This document shows positions 1 through 6,241 of a stretch of 23,492 nt of DNA, one piece after another. Source of the stretch: an uncultured Clostridiaceae bacterium. GTDB taxonomy: Bacteria > Bacillota > Clostridia > TANB77 > CAG-508. The stretch spans positions 1 through 23,492 of the forward strand of contig CATXTS010000017.1 of assembly GCA_958402495.1 (NCBI GenBank). The letters are read 5' to 3'. The position numbers and the translations under genes are program-made. The notes under the pieces were generated by a model. It ran no database searches, was not told the origin of the DNA, and saw only the letters and a list, made by a program, of their open reading frames with translations. Every line of letters starts with the position of its first letter. Within the stretch, counting starts at the first letter, position 1.

Positions 1-13
1 GGTTGAAAAAATA

Positions 14-754
14 ATGGAAAATTTAAAAGAGAATGAAAGAATAGATGATTTAGAATATAAAGGTTTAAAAATTATACAAAATAAAGAAGGTTTTTGTTTT
101 GGTATAGATAGTATTTTATTATCTGATTTTGCTAAAGATATAAAAAATAATGCAGAAGTTATTGATTTAGGAACAGGAACTGGTATTTTAAGTATCTTGT
201 TAACAGCTAAAACAAAATTAAAAAAGATTTATGGAATAGAAGTACAAAAGTCAGTAGCAGATATGGCAAATAGAAGTGTGATTTTAAATCATTTAGAGGA
301 AAAAATAGAAATAGTCAATACCAATATAAAGGAATTAGAAAAGTATTTAGAAAAAGAAAGTTTTGATGCTGTTATTACGAATCCACCTTATAAAAAATTA
401 AATACAGGAATAATTAATGAGAGTGAAACTAAAAAAATAGCAAGACATGAAATAGAGGCAAATTTAAAGGATTTTATAGAAATTAGTTTTAAAATGTTAA
501 AAGATAAAGGTAGTCTTTACATGGTACATAGAACAGAAAGATTAGTAGATATTTTATTTGAGATGCGAAAATCAAAAATAGAGCCTAAGGAAATTAGATT
601 CATACATTCTAAAGTAGGAGAAAAACCAGTTTTAGTATTAGTAAAAGCAATAAAAAATGGGAAACCATTTTTGAAAGTGAGAGAACCTTTATATATCTAT
701 AAAGATAATGGGGAATATACACAAGAAGTATTAGAAATATATCATAAAGTATAA
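14..754 (+). CDS. yabB: tRNA1(Val) A37 N6-methyltransferase family protein (YabB/TrmN6)
   Basis: SAM-dependent adenine N6-methyltransferase of the YabB/YfiC (TrmN6) family, expected to methylate an adenine next to a tRNA anticodon in the cytosol. The 246-residue translation shows the SAM-binding motif DLGTGTG at about residues 51-57 and the N6-adenine catalytic motif NPPY at about 123-126, at the spacing seen in class I amino-methyltransferases. The length fits the family. The ATG overlaps a TAA in another frame (TAATG at 12-16), so it is probably translationally coupled to a gene that ends at the window edge; no clear ribosome site of its own is visible. rsmI follows after 11 nt and abrB comes next, as in the Bacillus yabB-rsmI-abrB neighbourhood, which supports the call. 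The exact tRNA target is inferred from the family only. Confidence 0.9.
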   Translation: MENLKENERIDDLEYKGLKIIQNKEGFCFGIDSILLSDFAKDIKNNAEVIDLGTGTGILSILLTAKTKLKKIYGIEVQKSVADMANRSVILNHLEEKIEIVNTNIKELEKYLEKESFDAVITNPPYKKLNTGIINESETKKIARHEIEANLKDFIEISFKMLKDKGSLYMVHRTERLVDILFEMRKSKIEPKEIRFIHSKVGEKPVLVLVKAIKNGKPFLKVREPLYIYKDNGEYTQEVLEIYHKV

Positions 755-765
755 AAGGAGAGAAA

Positions 766-1587
766 ATGAACGGAAAATTATATTTAGTAGCAACACCAAT
801 AGGAAATTTAGAAGATATTACTTTAAGAGCTTTACGCATCTTAAAAGAAGTAGATTTAATAGCTGCAGAAGATACAAGACATACTTTAAAATTATTAAAC
901 TATTACGAAATTTCAAAACCATTATATAGTTATCATAGACATAATGAAGAAGTAAAGGCTGATTTTTTATTAGAAAAATTAAAGAAAGGACAAAACATAG
1001 CTGTTGTATCAGATGCAGGAACTCCTATTATTTGTGACCCGGGAGAACAAATTGTTAAAGAAGCTTTAAAAGAACAAATAGAGGTAATTCCTATTCCCGG
1101 AGCTTGTGCATTTGTCAATGCTTTAATTGCTTCTGGATTAAATACAAGAGAATTTTGTTTTTATGGATTTCTATCAATTAATAAAAAATTAAAAAAAGAA
1201 AAATTAGAGCAAATAAAAAAAGAAGATAAAACAGTTATTTTATATGAAGCACCTCATAAACTAAGAAGTACGTTAGAAGAAATGCAAAAAATATTAGGAA
1301 ATAGAGAAATTGTAATAGCAAGAGAATTAACAAAAATTCATGAAGAATTTAGAAGGGGGACTATATTAGAAATACTAGAAAGCTATGTAGAACCAAAAGG
1401 GGAACATATTATACTGATACAAGGTAATTCTATACCAGATAAAGAAGAACAAGAAGATTTACCAATAGAAAATTTATATGAACAATATCAGAAGCAAGGC
1501 TTTTCAAAAAATGAAATTATAAAAAAAATAGCTAAGCAAAAAGGTGTTGCCAAAAATGAAGTATATCAAAAATTTATTAAACAATAA
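766..1587 (+). CDS. rsmI: 16S rRNA (cytidine-1402-2'-O)-methyltransferase RsmI
   Basis: Methylates the 2'-OH of C1402 in 16S rRNA at the decoding centre, using SAM. The 273-residue protein has the tetrapyrrole-methylase fold signatures of RsmI: VATPIGNLEDIT near the N-terminus (residues 8-19), AEDTRHT at 34-40 and VSDAGTP followed by DPG at 81-93. A lysine-rich C-terminal tail typical of RsmI follows (about 225-273). The start is preceded by AAAAGGAGAG, a strong ribosome site. It lies 11 nt after yabB, almost certainly in the same transcript, and ends at a bidirectional terminator shared with abrB. Length and motifs match full-length family members; nothing unusual is seen. Confidence 0.96.
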   Translation: MNGKLYLVATPIGNLEDITLRALRILKEVDLIAAEDTRHTLKLLNYYEISKPLYSYHRHNEEVKADFLLEKLKKGQNIAVVSDAGTPIICDPGEQIVKEALKEQIEVIPIPGACAFVNALIASGLNTREFCFYGFLSINKKLKKEKLEQIKKEDKTVILYEAPHKLRSTLEEMQKILGNREIVIARELTKIHEEFRRGTILEILESYVEPKGEHIILIQGNSIPDKEEQEDLPIENLYEQYQKQGFSKNEIIKKIAKQKGVAKNEVYQKFIKQ

Positions 1588-1593
1588 AAAAAA

Positions 1594-1621
1594 TAAGTAG
1601 GTTTAACCTACTTGTTTTTTT
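1594..1621. terminator. Bidirectional terminator between rsmI and abrB
   Basis: Perfect stem AAGTAGG (1595-1601) with CCTACTT (1607-1613), 5-nt loop, followed by a run of Ts on the plus strand (1615-1621) and by a run of As before it (Ts on the minus strand). It serves both convergent genes; the last codons of abrB begin inside the T-run. Confidence 0.9.
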
Positions 1622-1877
1622 ATTCCTGTTTATCATTTATATCACTTAGTTGTTTTAAGCACTTACTACAGATTAATTTTCCTTTATAATCAACAAGTTT
1701 TTTTGTATTACCGCAAAAAAGACAAGACTTCTCATACTTTTTTAAAATAATTGAAGAACCATCTACATATATTTCAATAGGATCTTTTTCTGCTATTTGA
1801 AATTGATTTCTTATTTCTATTGGAATAACTACTCTACCCAACTCATCGACTTTTCTTATAATTCCAGTTGACTTCAT
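1620..1877 (-). CDS. abrB: AbrB transition-state regulator with C-terminal CxxC pair
   Basis: DNA-binding transition-state regulator of the AbrB/SpoVT swapped-hairpin family. The N-terminal half (residues 1-48), with STGIIRKVDELGRVVIPIE, is almost identical to Bacillus AbrB. The C-terminal half carries C52-x2-C55 and C70-x2-C73, a small putative zinc ribbon seen in clostridial AbrB proteins instead of the Bacillus C-domain. The 85-residue length is normal for this version. ATG is preceded by AAAGGAGG at 8 nt spacing. It has its own promoter at 1927-1955 with Spo0A-type boxes on both sides, suggesting repression by phosphorylated Spo0A as known for Bacillus abrB. It diverges from spmAB and converges with rsmI. 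Metal binding is inferred from the four cysteines. Confidence 0.95.
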   Translation of the reverse strand: MKSTGIIRKVDELGRVVIPIEIRNQFQIAEKDPIEIYVDGSSIILKKYEKSCLFCGNTKKLVDYKGKLICSKCLKQLSDINDKQE

Positions 1878-1904
1878 TACAATATCCTCCTTTATCCGTC
1901 ATTT

Positions 1905-1911
1905 TTCGACA
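1905..1911 (-). promoter_or_regulatory. Spo0A box (0A box) downstream of the abrB promoter
   Basis: On the minus strand the site reads TTTTGTCGAAAAA, containing the full core TGTCGAA. It falls about 9-15 nt downstream of the predicted abrB transcription start, the position where a bound Spo0A would block transcription. In Bacillus, Spo0A~P is known to repress abrB from sites just downstream of its start. Confidence 0.7.
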
Positions 1912-1926
1912 AAATATTCTATAAAC

Positions 1927-1955
1927 ATAATAACACAATTTCTGTAAAAAGGCAA
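1927..1955 (-). promoter_or_regulatory. Predicted sigma-A promoter of abrB
   Basis: On the minus strand: -35 TTGCCT (1950-1955), 17-bp spacer, -10 TATTAT (1927-1932). The predicted start is near 1920, giving a leader of about 40 nt before the abrB ATG. Confidence 0.75.
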
Positions 1956-1984
1956 TAAAAAGAAAGCAAATAGCATAATTATTT

Positions 1985-1991
1985 TTCGACA
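1985..1991 (-). promoter_or_regulatory. Second Spo0A box in the abrB-spmA intergenic region
   Basis: Minus-strand core TGTCGAA inside TTGTCGAAAAA. It shares the 12-bp string ATTTTTCGACAA with the site at 1905 and lies exactly 80 bp from it. It is about 30 bp upstream of the abrB -35 element and about 85 bp upstream of spmA, so it could act on either gene. Confidence 0.6.
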
Positions 1992-2074
1992 ATTTCTGGA
2001 AAAACAGGAAGCAAAACCATACATAAGTAGAAAAAAATAGGAATAGAATAGTAATAAAGAAAAGAGGGAGAAGC

Positions 2075-2668
2075 ATGCTAAATAAAATATGGCCAATTTT
2101 TATTATAATATCCTTTATTTATGGAATTTTTACAGGAAATGTAGAACAAATGAATCAATCTATTTTTGATTCTACGGCTAGTGCAGTTCAATTATCAATT
2201 ACTTTCTTAGGAACTATCTGCTTATGGAATGGTATTATGCAGATAGCACAGAAGACCAGTTTAATTACAAGATTAACAAAAATATTAAGACCATTGATAC
2301 ATTTTTTATTTCCAGAAATAAAAGGTAATGAAAAGGCAAAACAAGAAATTACCATGAATATGATAGCTAATCTTTTGGGGTTGGGAAATGCGGCAACACC
2401 ATTAGGATTAAAGGCAATGAAAACAATGCAAGAAGAAAACTTAAAAAAAGATACCGTTTCTAATTCTATGGCGATGTTTATCGTTTTAAATACAGCTTCT
2501 CTACAGTTAATTCCTACAACGGTTATTGCTATTAGGGCTTCGTTAAATTCTAGTAATCCTTCACAAATTATTCTACCTGTATGGGGAGCAACCATAGCAG
2601 CAGCGATAGCAGCTGTATGTGCCACTAAAATTTTTATAAATAAAAGTAAAAGAAGGGAAAGAAGATAA
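2075..2668 (+). CDS. spmA: Spore maturation protein A (SpmA)
   Basis: Membrane protein needed, with SpmB, for normal dehydration of the spore core in Bacillus. It belongs to the nucleoside-recognition 'Gate' domain family. The 197-residue sequence has hydrophobic segments at about 5-20, 38-58, 140-160 and 168-188, and the SpmA-typical GLGNAATPLGLKAM stretch at about 102-115. The ATG at 2075 follows GAGGGAG at a good distance. spmB overlaps its stop (TAATG), so the two are translationally coupled. Upstream, CATACATA (2018-2025) resembles a sigma-E -10 element, which would suit mother-cell expression, but I see no convincing matching -35, so this is weak. A Spo0A box lies 85 bp upstream. Full length, no defects. 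Confidence 0.95.
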   Translation: MLNKIWPIFIIISFIYGIFTGNVEQMNQSIFDSTASAVQLSITFLGTICLWNGIMQIAQKTSLITRLTKILRPLIHFLFPEIKGNEKAKQEITMNMIANLLGLGNAATPLGLKAMKTMQEENLKKDTVSNSMAMFIVLNTASLQLIPTTVIAIRASLNSSNPSQIILPVWGATIAAAIAAVCATKIFINKSKRRERR

Positions 2669-3195
2669 TGAATATAGTAAATTATATTTCTTCTATAGCT
2701 ATTCCAGGAATTATTTTATTAATTATTAGTTATGGGGTATTAGAAAAGCAGAAAGTATTTGATATATTTATAGATGGAGCTAAAGAAGGAATAGAAATTG
2801 TATGGAGATTGTTTCCTACTTTGATAGCACTTTTTGTGGCAATAGGTGCATTAAGAAGTTCAGGCGTATTAGATGCAATAATTAAGTGTATAGAACCAAT
2901 TACGAATTTACTACATATTCCAAGTCAAATTATGCCACTAGCAATGGTAAGACCCATTTCAGGTAGTGCATCAACAGCTGTTGCTACAGATATTATGACT
3001 AAATTTGGAGTAGATTCACAAATAGGGTTAATTGCCTCTACTATTATGGGGTCTACAGAAACAACTTTTTATACAATTGCTATCTATACAAGCTGTGTGG
3101 GAGTTAAAAAGATTAGATTTGTATTAGTGGCTGCTCTAATAGGAGATATAGTCGGAATGCTAGCCTCTGTAATAATATGGGGATTTTTGTCGTAA
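2668..3195 (+). CDS. spmB: Spore maturation protein B (SpmB)
   Basis: Partner of SpmA in spore-core dehydration and heat resistance; also a 'Gate'-domain membrane protein. The 175-residue translation has hydrophobic segments near 8-24, 48-64 and 150-173 and the highly conserved motif RPISGSAST (95-103) followed by a GSTETTFY segment (about 130-137), both hallmarks of SpmB. The ATG overlaps the spmA stop as TAATG. No terminator directly follows the stop; a consensus promoter for the next small gene begins 9 nt later. Confidence 0.95.
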   Translation: MNIVNYISSIAIPGIILLIISYGVLEKQKVFDIFIDGAKEGIEIVWRLFPTLIALFVAIGALRSSGVLDAIIKCIEPITNLLHIPSQIMPLAMVRPISGSASTAVATDIMTKFGVDSQIGLIASTIMGSTETTFYTIAIYTSCVGVKKIRFVLVAALIGDIVGMLASVIIWGFLS

Positions 3196-3203
3196 AGTTT
3201 TTG

Positions 3204-3232
3204 TTGACAAATTAGAAAAGTCGTAGTATTAT
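3204..3232 (+). promoter_or_regulatory. Consensus sigma-A promoter for a 33-codon gene
   Basis: Perfect -35 TTGACA (3204-3209), 17-bp spacer, -10 TATTAT (3227-3232). The predicted start near 3239 leaves a leader of about 25 nt. The hexamer GTCGTA occurs at 3189-3194 and again within the spacer at 3220-3225, 31 bp apart on the same face of the helix; the first copy is part of TTGTCGTAA, one base off a Spo0A box core. This is among the best-matched promoters in the window, yet no gene of normal size lies downstream. Confidence 0.8.
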
Positions 3233-3263
3233 GTATACAGTTTTTTCAAGGAAGTAAATTCAA

Positions 3264-3365
3264 ATGTTATTTAAAATCTTTGTATTTTGTTCTATGTATT
3301 ATTTCAATAGAAAAATCTTAGAAAAAATATTAGCCAGAAAAATTCTGAAAATAATTACAAAATAA
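3264..3365 (+). CDS. Predicted 33-residue amphipathic cationic small protein
   Basis: Small ORF not matching any protein I recognise. It has all signals of a gene: a consensus promoter 32 nt upstream, AAGGAAG (3248-3254) as ribosome site 9 nt before the ATG, and a hairpin (3367-3388) starting one base after the TAA. Residues 1-14 are hydrophobic and aromatic (MLFKIFVFCSMYYF). Residues 15-33 are strongly basic with a KIL repeat (RKIL, EKIL, RKIL, KII) spaced 4-5 residues apart, which would form a cationic amphipathic helix with Ile/Leu on one face and Lys/Arg on the other. Such peptides often sit at membranes. A type I toxin, a small membrane-associated regulator or a SpoVM-like sporulation peptide are possible; sequence alone does not decide. 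The position next to spmB and near Spo0A-like sites makes a sporulation link imaginable. Confidence 0.55.
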   Translation: MLFKIFVFCSMYYFNRKILEKILARKILKIITK

Positions 3366-3392
3366 AAAAATCTATAAAAATAGATTTTCATT
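3361..3392. terminator. AT-rich hairpin terminator, probably bidirectional
   Basis: Stem AAAATCTAT (3367-3375) with ATAGATTTT (3380-3388), 4-nt loop. On the minus strand it is followed by a long U-run (TTTTTTTATTTT), making a good terminator for the walJ-rlmH transcript. On the plus strand the U-run is short but the hairpin directly follows the stop of the 33-codon gene. Confidence 0.75.
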
Positions 3393-3402
3393 ACGTTATT
3401 AT

Positions 3403-3506
3403 TTTTGTAGAGGGAACAAAAAAGATTAGGCAATTGTTTTTTTAGCCCCCCTAAGGCCAAATGTTAACCTAAAATTTTAATTTATAAGCCCCTTCCCTCT
3501 ACAAAA
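3403..3506. repeat. 104-bp element closed by a perfect 14-bp inverted repeat
   Basis: TTTTGTAGAGGGAA (3403-3416) and TTCCCTCTACAAAA (3493-3506) are perfectly complementary, with a 76-nt interior. On the minus strand the interior can form TTAGG/CCTAA and, within that, TTGGCC with GGCTAA (one G-U pair) around a G-rich loop. On the plus strand the loops present C-rich stretches (AGCCCCCCTAAGG and AGCCCCTTCCC). It lies between the rlmH stop and the terminator at 3367-3388, so rlmH transcripts would carry it. I recognise no known RNA family. It could be a structured 3' UTR, a small RNA or a MITE-like repeat; no target-site duplication is obvious. The remaining DNA of 3393-3522 holds nothing else I can name. 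Confidence 0.6.
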
Positions 3507-3522
3507 TCCTCATATATCAATT

Positions 3523-4002
3523 TTAGTGATGATAAGTTTCATGATTAGCAATCTTAAAAGCTCTAAATAACTGTTCTAGCAAAAAAATACGTATCAACTG
3601 ATGTGGAAATGTCATTTTAGAGAAGCAAATACTTTCATTACAAGCAGACAATAAATCTTCTGTCATACCAAGTGTGCCACCTATTATAAAAGTAATACGA
3701 CTGTGTGTCAAAGGTATAGAAGTTAATCTTTCTGAAAATTGTTCAGAAGTATATGATTTACCCTTTAAATCTAAAGCAATTATATAGCTGTCCTTTTTTA
3801 TATGTTCTAAGATTTGTGTAGATTCTTTCTGTTTTATGACTTCAATAATAGAAGAGTTTAAAGTAACTGGTACTTTCTCATCTGGTAATTCTATAATTTG
3901 TAATTGGCAGTATTTGGATAGCCTTTTAGAATATTCCAAAATAGCATCTTTTAAATAAGCTTCTTTTAATTTTCCTACACAAACAATATCAATATGTATC
4001 AT
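3523..4002 (-). CDS. rlmH: 23S rRNA pseudouridine-1915 N3-methyltransferase RlmH
   Basis: SPOUT-class methyltransferase that methylates pseudouridine 1915 in helix 69 of 23S rRNA on assembled ribosomes. I place the start at the ATG at 4002 (MIHIDIVCVGKLKE), because AAAGG lies 8 nt upstream and the family starts there; that gives 159 residues, the usual length. The knotted SAM site is visible as FIIGG followed by LGMTEDLL, and the C-terminus ends in HETYHH, close to the conserved EPYHH/K tail. The gene follows walJ by 13 nt and is most likely its operon partner. The stop is 16 bp from the inverted-repeat element, with a terminator beyond. Confidence 0.95.
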   Translation of the reverse strand: MIHIDIVCVGKLKEAYLKDAILEYSKRLSKYCQLQIIELPDEKVPVTLNSSIIEVIKQKESTQILEHIKKDSYIIALDLKGKSYTSEQFSERLTSIPLTHSRITFIIGGTLGMTEDLLSACNESICFSKMTFPHQLIRIFLLEQLFRAFKIANHETYHH

Positions 4003-4015
4003 AAGATAAGCCTTT

Positions 4016-4804
4016 CTAACTAACATTTATTACAGGACTAGTCACATAACGATTCGCAACACTTAAATGAATAGAATTTTCACTTAAATGGTTTTCCATC
4101 AATTGTTCTACTACTGTTTTATAAGCTAGTTCTGGAAAGTTATTTTCTTTACTTAAATGTCCAAGCATTACTTGACGTAAACCAGAATTTAGTAAATAAG
4201 AAATGGTTTTTCCTGCCATATCGTTCGATAAATGCCCATTAGGACCAGAAATACGTTGTTTTAATGGATAAGGATAAGAAGAACATTTTAAAATTTCTGG
4301 GTCATAATTAGCTTCTAATAAAATAAAACAACTATTGGTTAAATGTTTTATAATTTGTTCGTTCATATGTCCAATGTCAGTAGCAATACTAATTTTCTTA
4401 TTTTTATAGGTAATATTAAAACCACAAGGATTGGCAGCATCATGGGGAATCGAAAATGGTAAGATTTCAAAATCACCAATAGGAAAGGGAGAAAATAAAA
4501 ATTCTTTTCTATTTTCTATTTCAATTTTTTCCTTTTGAATAGGCATTGCATTCCATGTTTCTGTATTAGCATAAACAGGTACATGATATTTCTTAGAAAA
4601 GGTACCCAACCCTTTTATATGGTCAGAATGTTCATGGGTAATTAATACCGCATTTATTTCTTCTGGATTAATGTTTAATGCTTGTAAAGCTTCTGCTATT
4701 TTTTTGGCACTTTCACCAGCATCTATTAAAATTTTAGTATGTTCTGTTTGGACGATAGAACAATTTCCTGTACTACCACTATATAAACTATAAAATTGAA
4801 ACAT
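4016..4804 (-). CDS. walJ: MBL-fold metallohydrolase, WalJ/YycJ family
   Basis: Cytosolic metallo-beta-lactamase-fold hydrolase of the YycJ/WalJ family, reported in Firmicutes to act as a 5'-3' exonuclease in DNA repair and linked to cell-wall and division control. The metal site HEHSDH is at residues 57-62, with further metal-binding histidines in the TDIGH and LGHLS segments. The start is taken at the ATG at 4804 (MFQFYSLYSGSTGN), which matches the family start and gives 262 residues; an ATG four codons upstream is an alternative, with AAAGGATG serving either. Longer readings would run into the end of murA. It lies 22 nt downstream of murA and 13 nt upstream of rlmH on the same strand, suggesting one operon. 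Unlike Bacillus, no walRKHI genes are adjacent. Confidence 0.92.
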   Translation of the reverse strand: MFQFYSLYSGSTGNCSIVQTEHTKILIDAGESAKKIAEALQALNINPEEINAVLITHEHSDHIKGLGTFSKKYHVPVYANTETWNAMPIQKEKIEIENRKEFLFSPFPIGDFEILPFSIPHDAANPCGFNITYKNKKISIATDIGHMNEQIIKHLTNSCFILLEANYDPEILKCSSYPYPLKQRISGPNGHLSNDMAGKTISYLLNSGLRQVMLGHLSKENNFPELAYKTVVEQLMENHLSENSIHLSVANRYVTSPVINVS

Positions 4805-4826
4805 AAATGATTTCATCCTTTGCTTT

Positions 4827-6095
4827 TTATTCTTCTTCCTCAGAAACTCTTTGTATATTAGCACCGATTTTTCTGAATTTCTCTTCAATATTTTCATAAC
4901 CACGGTCAATATGATTTAAATTGTATAACTGTGTTTCTCCTTTAGCAACAATGCCAGCGATAATTAAAGCAGCCCCAGCACGTAAGTCAGTTGCTTCAAC
5001 AGAAGAACCATATAATTCCTTTACACCCTCAAAAACGGCAGATTTACCCTGATCAATAATTTTAGCTCCCATTTTATTAAGTTCTGCAGTATATTGGAAT
5101 CTGGATTCCCAGATACTTTCATTAATAATACTAGTACCATTAGCTAATGCTAAACAAACACCAATTTGAGGTTGTAAATCCGTAGGAAAACCGGGATATG
5201 GTTGTGTTTTTATATTGGCTTTATTAGGTCTATCGTTTGTCCACACACGTAAACTATCGTCTTGAGACTCTACATGTGCACCCATTTCTATAATTTTAGC
5301 AGTTAAACAATCTAAATGTTCAGGAGTACAATTTTTTATCGTTAAATCTCCACGGGTAGCTACAGCGGCTAACATAAAAGTACCAGCTTCTATTTGATCA
5401 GGTACCACAGAATAAGTTGCATTGCCATGTAATTTTTTTACACCATTTATTTTAATAATATCTGTACCGGCACCTCTTATATCAGCACCCATTGTATTTA
5501 AGAAGTTTGCAACGTCAACAACATGAGGTTCTTTAGCGCAATTTTCAATAACAGTGGTACCTTCTGCTAAAACACTAGCTAGCATAATATTGATGGTAGC
5601 CCCTACGGAAACTAAGTCCAAGTAGATAGAAGTCCCAGTCAATTTTTTAGCTTTTGCTATAATTTTTCCTTGCACAATATCTACTTTAGCACCTAAGGCT
5701 TCAAATCCTTTTATATGTTGATCAATTGGTCTTGCACCTAAATTACAGCCACCAGGTAAACCGACAACAGCAGAACGACATCTACCTAATAAAGAACCAA
5801 TTAAATAATAAGAAGCTCTAAATTTACTGGTCATATCCAATGGTGCTGCAAAACAAGAAAGGTTTCTAGTATCAATCGTAATTTCATTAGGTGTATTCCA
5901 AGTGATTTTAGCACCTAATTCTTCTAGAATTTTACAAGAAATTTTAACATCACTAATATGTGGAAGGTTATTAATTGTACATACACCATCTACTAATAAA
6001 GTGGCAGGAAGTAATGCGACTGCTGCATTTTTTGCTCCACTAATGACAACTTCACCTTTTAGGTGAGATCCACCTTTTATTACTAATTTATCCAA
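4827..6095 (-). CDS. murA: UDP-N-acetylglucosamine 1-carboxyvinyltransferase (MurA)
   Basis: First committed step of peptidoglycan synthesis: transfers enolpyruvate from PEP to UDP-GlcNAc in the cytosol. The 422-residue protein is full length. The loop LPGGCNLGARPID contains the catalytic cysteine C117, so the enzyme should be fosfomycin-sensitive in type. Other family segments are GAKNAAVALLPA near the N-terminus (20-31), VPDQIEAGT, and FPTDLQPQ. The start is a TTG; the only ribosome-like sequence is CGGGGGT (6103-6109), an imperfect site 8 nt upstream, so translation may be tuned down. Upstream there is a 9-bp inverted repeat (6114-6143). walJ and rlmH follow on the same strand. It is separated from spoIIR by a terminator; its own promoter is not clear. 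Confidence 0.97.
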   Translation of the reverse strand: MDKLVIKGGSHLKGEVVISGAKNAAVALLPATLLVDGVCTINNLPHISDVKISCKILEELGAKITWNTPNEITIDTRNLSCFAAPLDMTSKFRASYYLIGSLLGRCRSAVVGLPGGCNLGARPIDQHIKGFEALGAKVDIVQGKIIAKAKKLTGTSIYLDLVSVGATINIMLASVLAEGTTVIENCAKEPHVVDVANFLNTMGADIRGAGTDIIKINGVKKLHGNATYSVVPDQIEAGTFMLAAVATRGDLTIKNCTPEHLDCLTAKIIEMGAHVESQDDSLRVWTNDRPNKANIKTQPYPGFPTDLQPQIGVCLALANGTSIINESIWESRFQYTAELNKMGAKIIDQGKSAVFEGVKELYGSSVEATDLRAGAALIIAGIVAKGETQLYNLNHIDRGYENIEEKFRKIGANIQRVSEEEE

Positions 6096-6113
6096 ATGAA
6101 TTACCCCCGCATA

Positions 6114-6143
6114 AGAATTTCTAATAGAGTTTTCAGAAATTCT
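6114..6143 (-). promoter_or_regulatory. Inverted repeat in the murA leader
   Basis: AGAATTTCT (6114-6122) and AGAAATTCT (6135-6143) form a perfect 9-bp stem with a 12-nt loop, ending about 5 nt before the G-run that serves as ribosome site. It could be a leader hairpin or an operator. No T-run follows, so it is not a terminator. Confidence 0.45.
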
Positions 6144-6166
6144 ATGTATTTTTTATTTTAGCTAAA

Positions 6167-6198
6167 TAAAAATAGAATATTTAGCATATTCTATTTTC
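6167..6198 (-). terminator. Terminator downstream of spoIIR
   Basis: Stem AAAATAGAATA (6169-6179) with TATTCTATTTT (6187-6197), 7-nt loop. On the minus strand it is followed by TTTATTT and further U-rich sequence. It separates spoIIR from murA, implying that murA has its own promoter or relies on read-through. Confidence 0.8.
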
Positions 6199-6241
6199 AT
6201 TATAACATGTTACTTATATCACAAATTGATTTATTTTACAA

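Noticed and set aside
1899..2096. Hydrophobic minus-strand frames of 65 and 77 codons in the abrB-spmA intergenic region
   Set aside because: They overlap the abrB promoter and Spo0A boxes, have no good ribosome site, and their Phe/Leu/Tyr-rich content is what AT-rich non-coding DNA yields.
2188..2625. 145-codon minus-strand frame within spmA
   Set aside because: Antisense shadow of a clearly conserved gene; no ribosome site or family match.
3403..3506. Known riboswitch, T-box, tmRNA, RNase P or 6S RNA
   Set aside because: None of the conserved cores of these families are visible, and no plus-strand gene follows.
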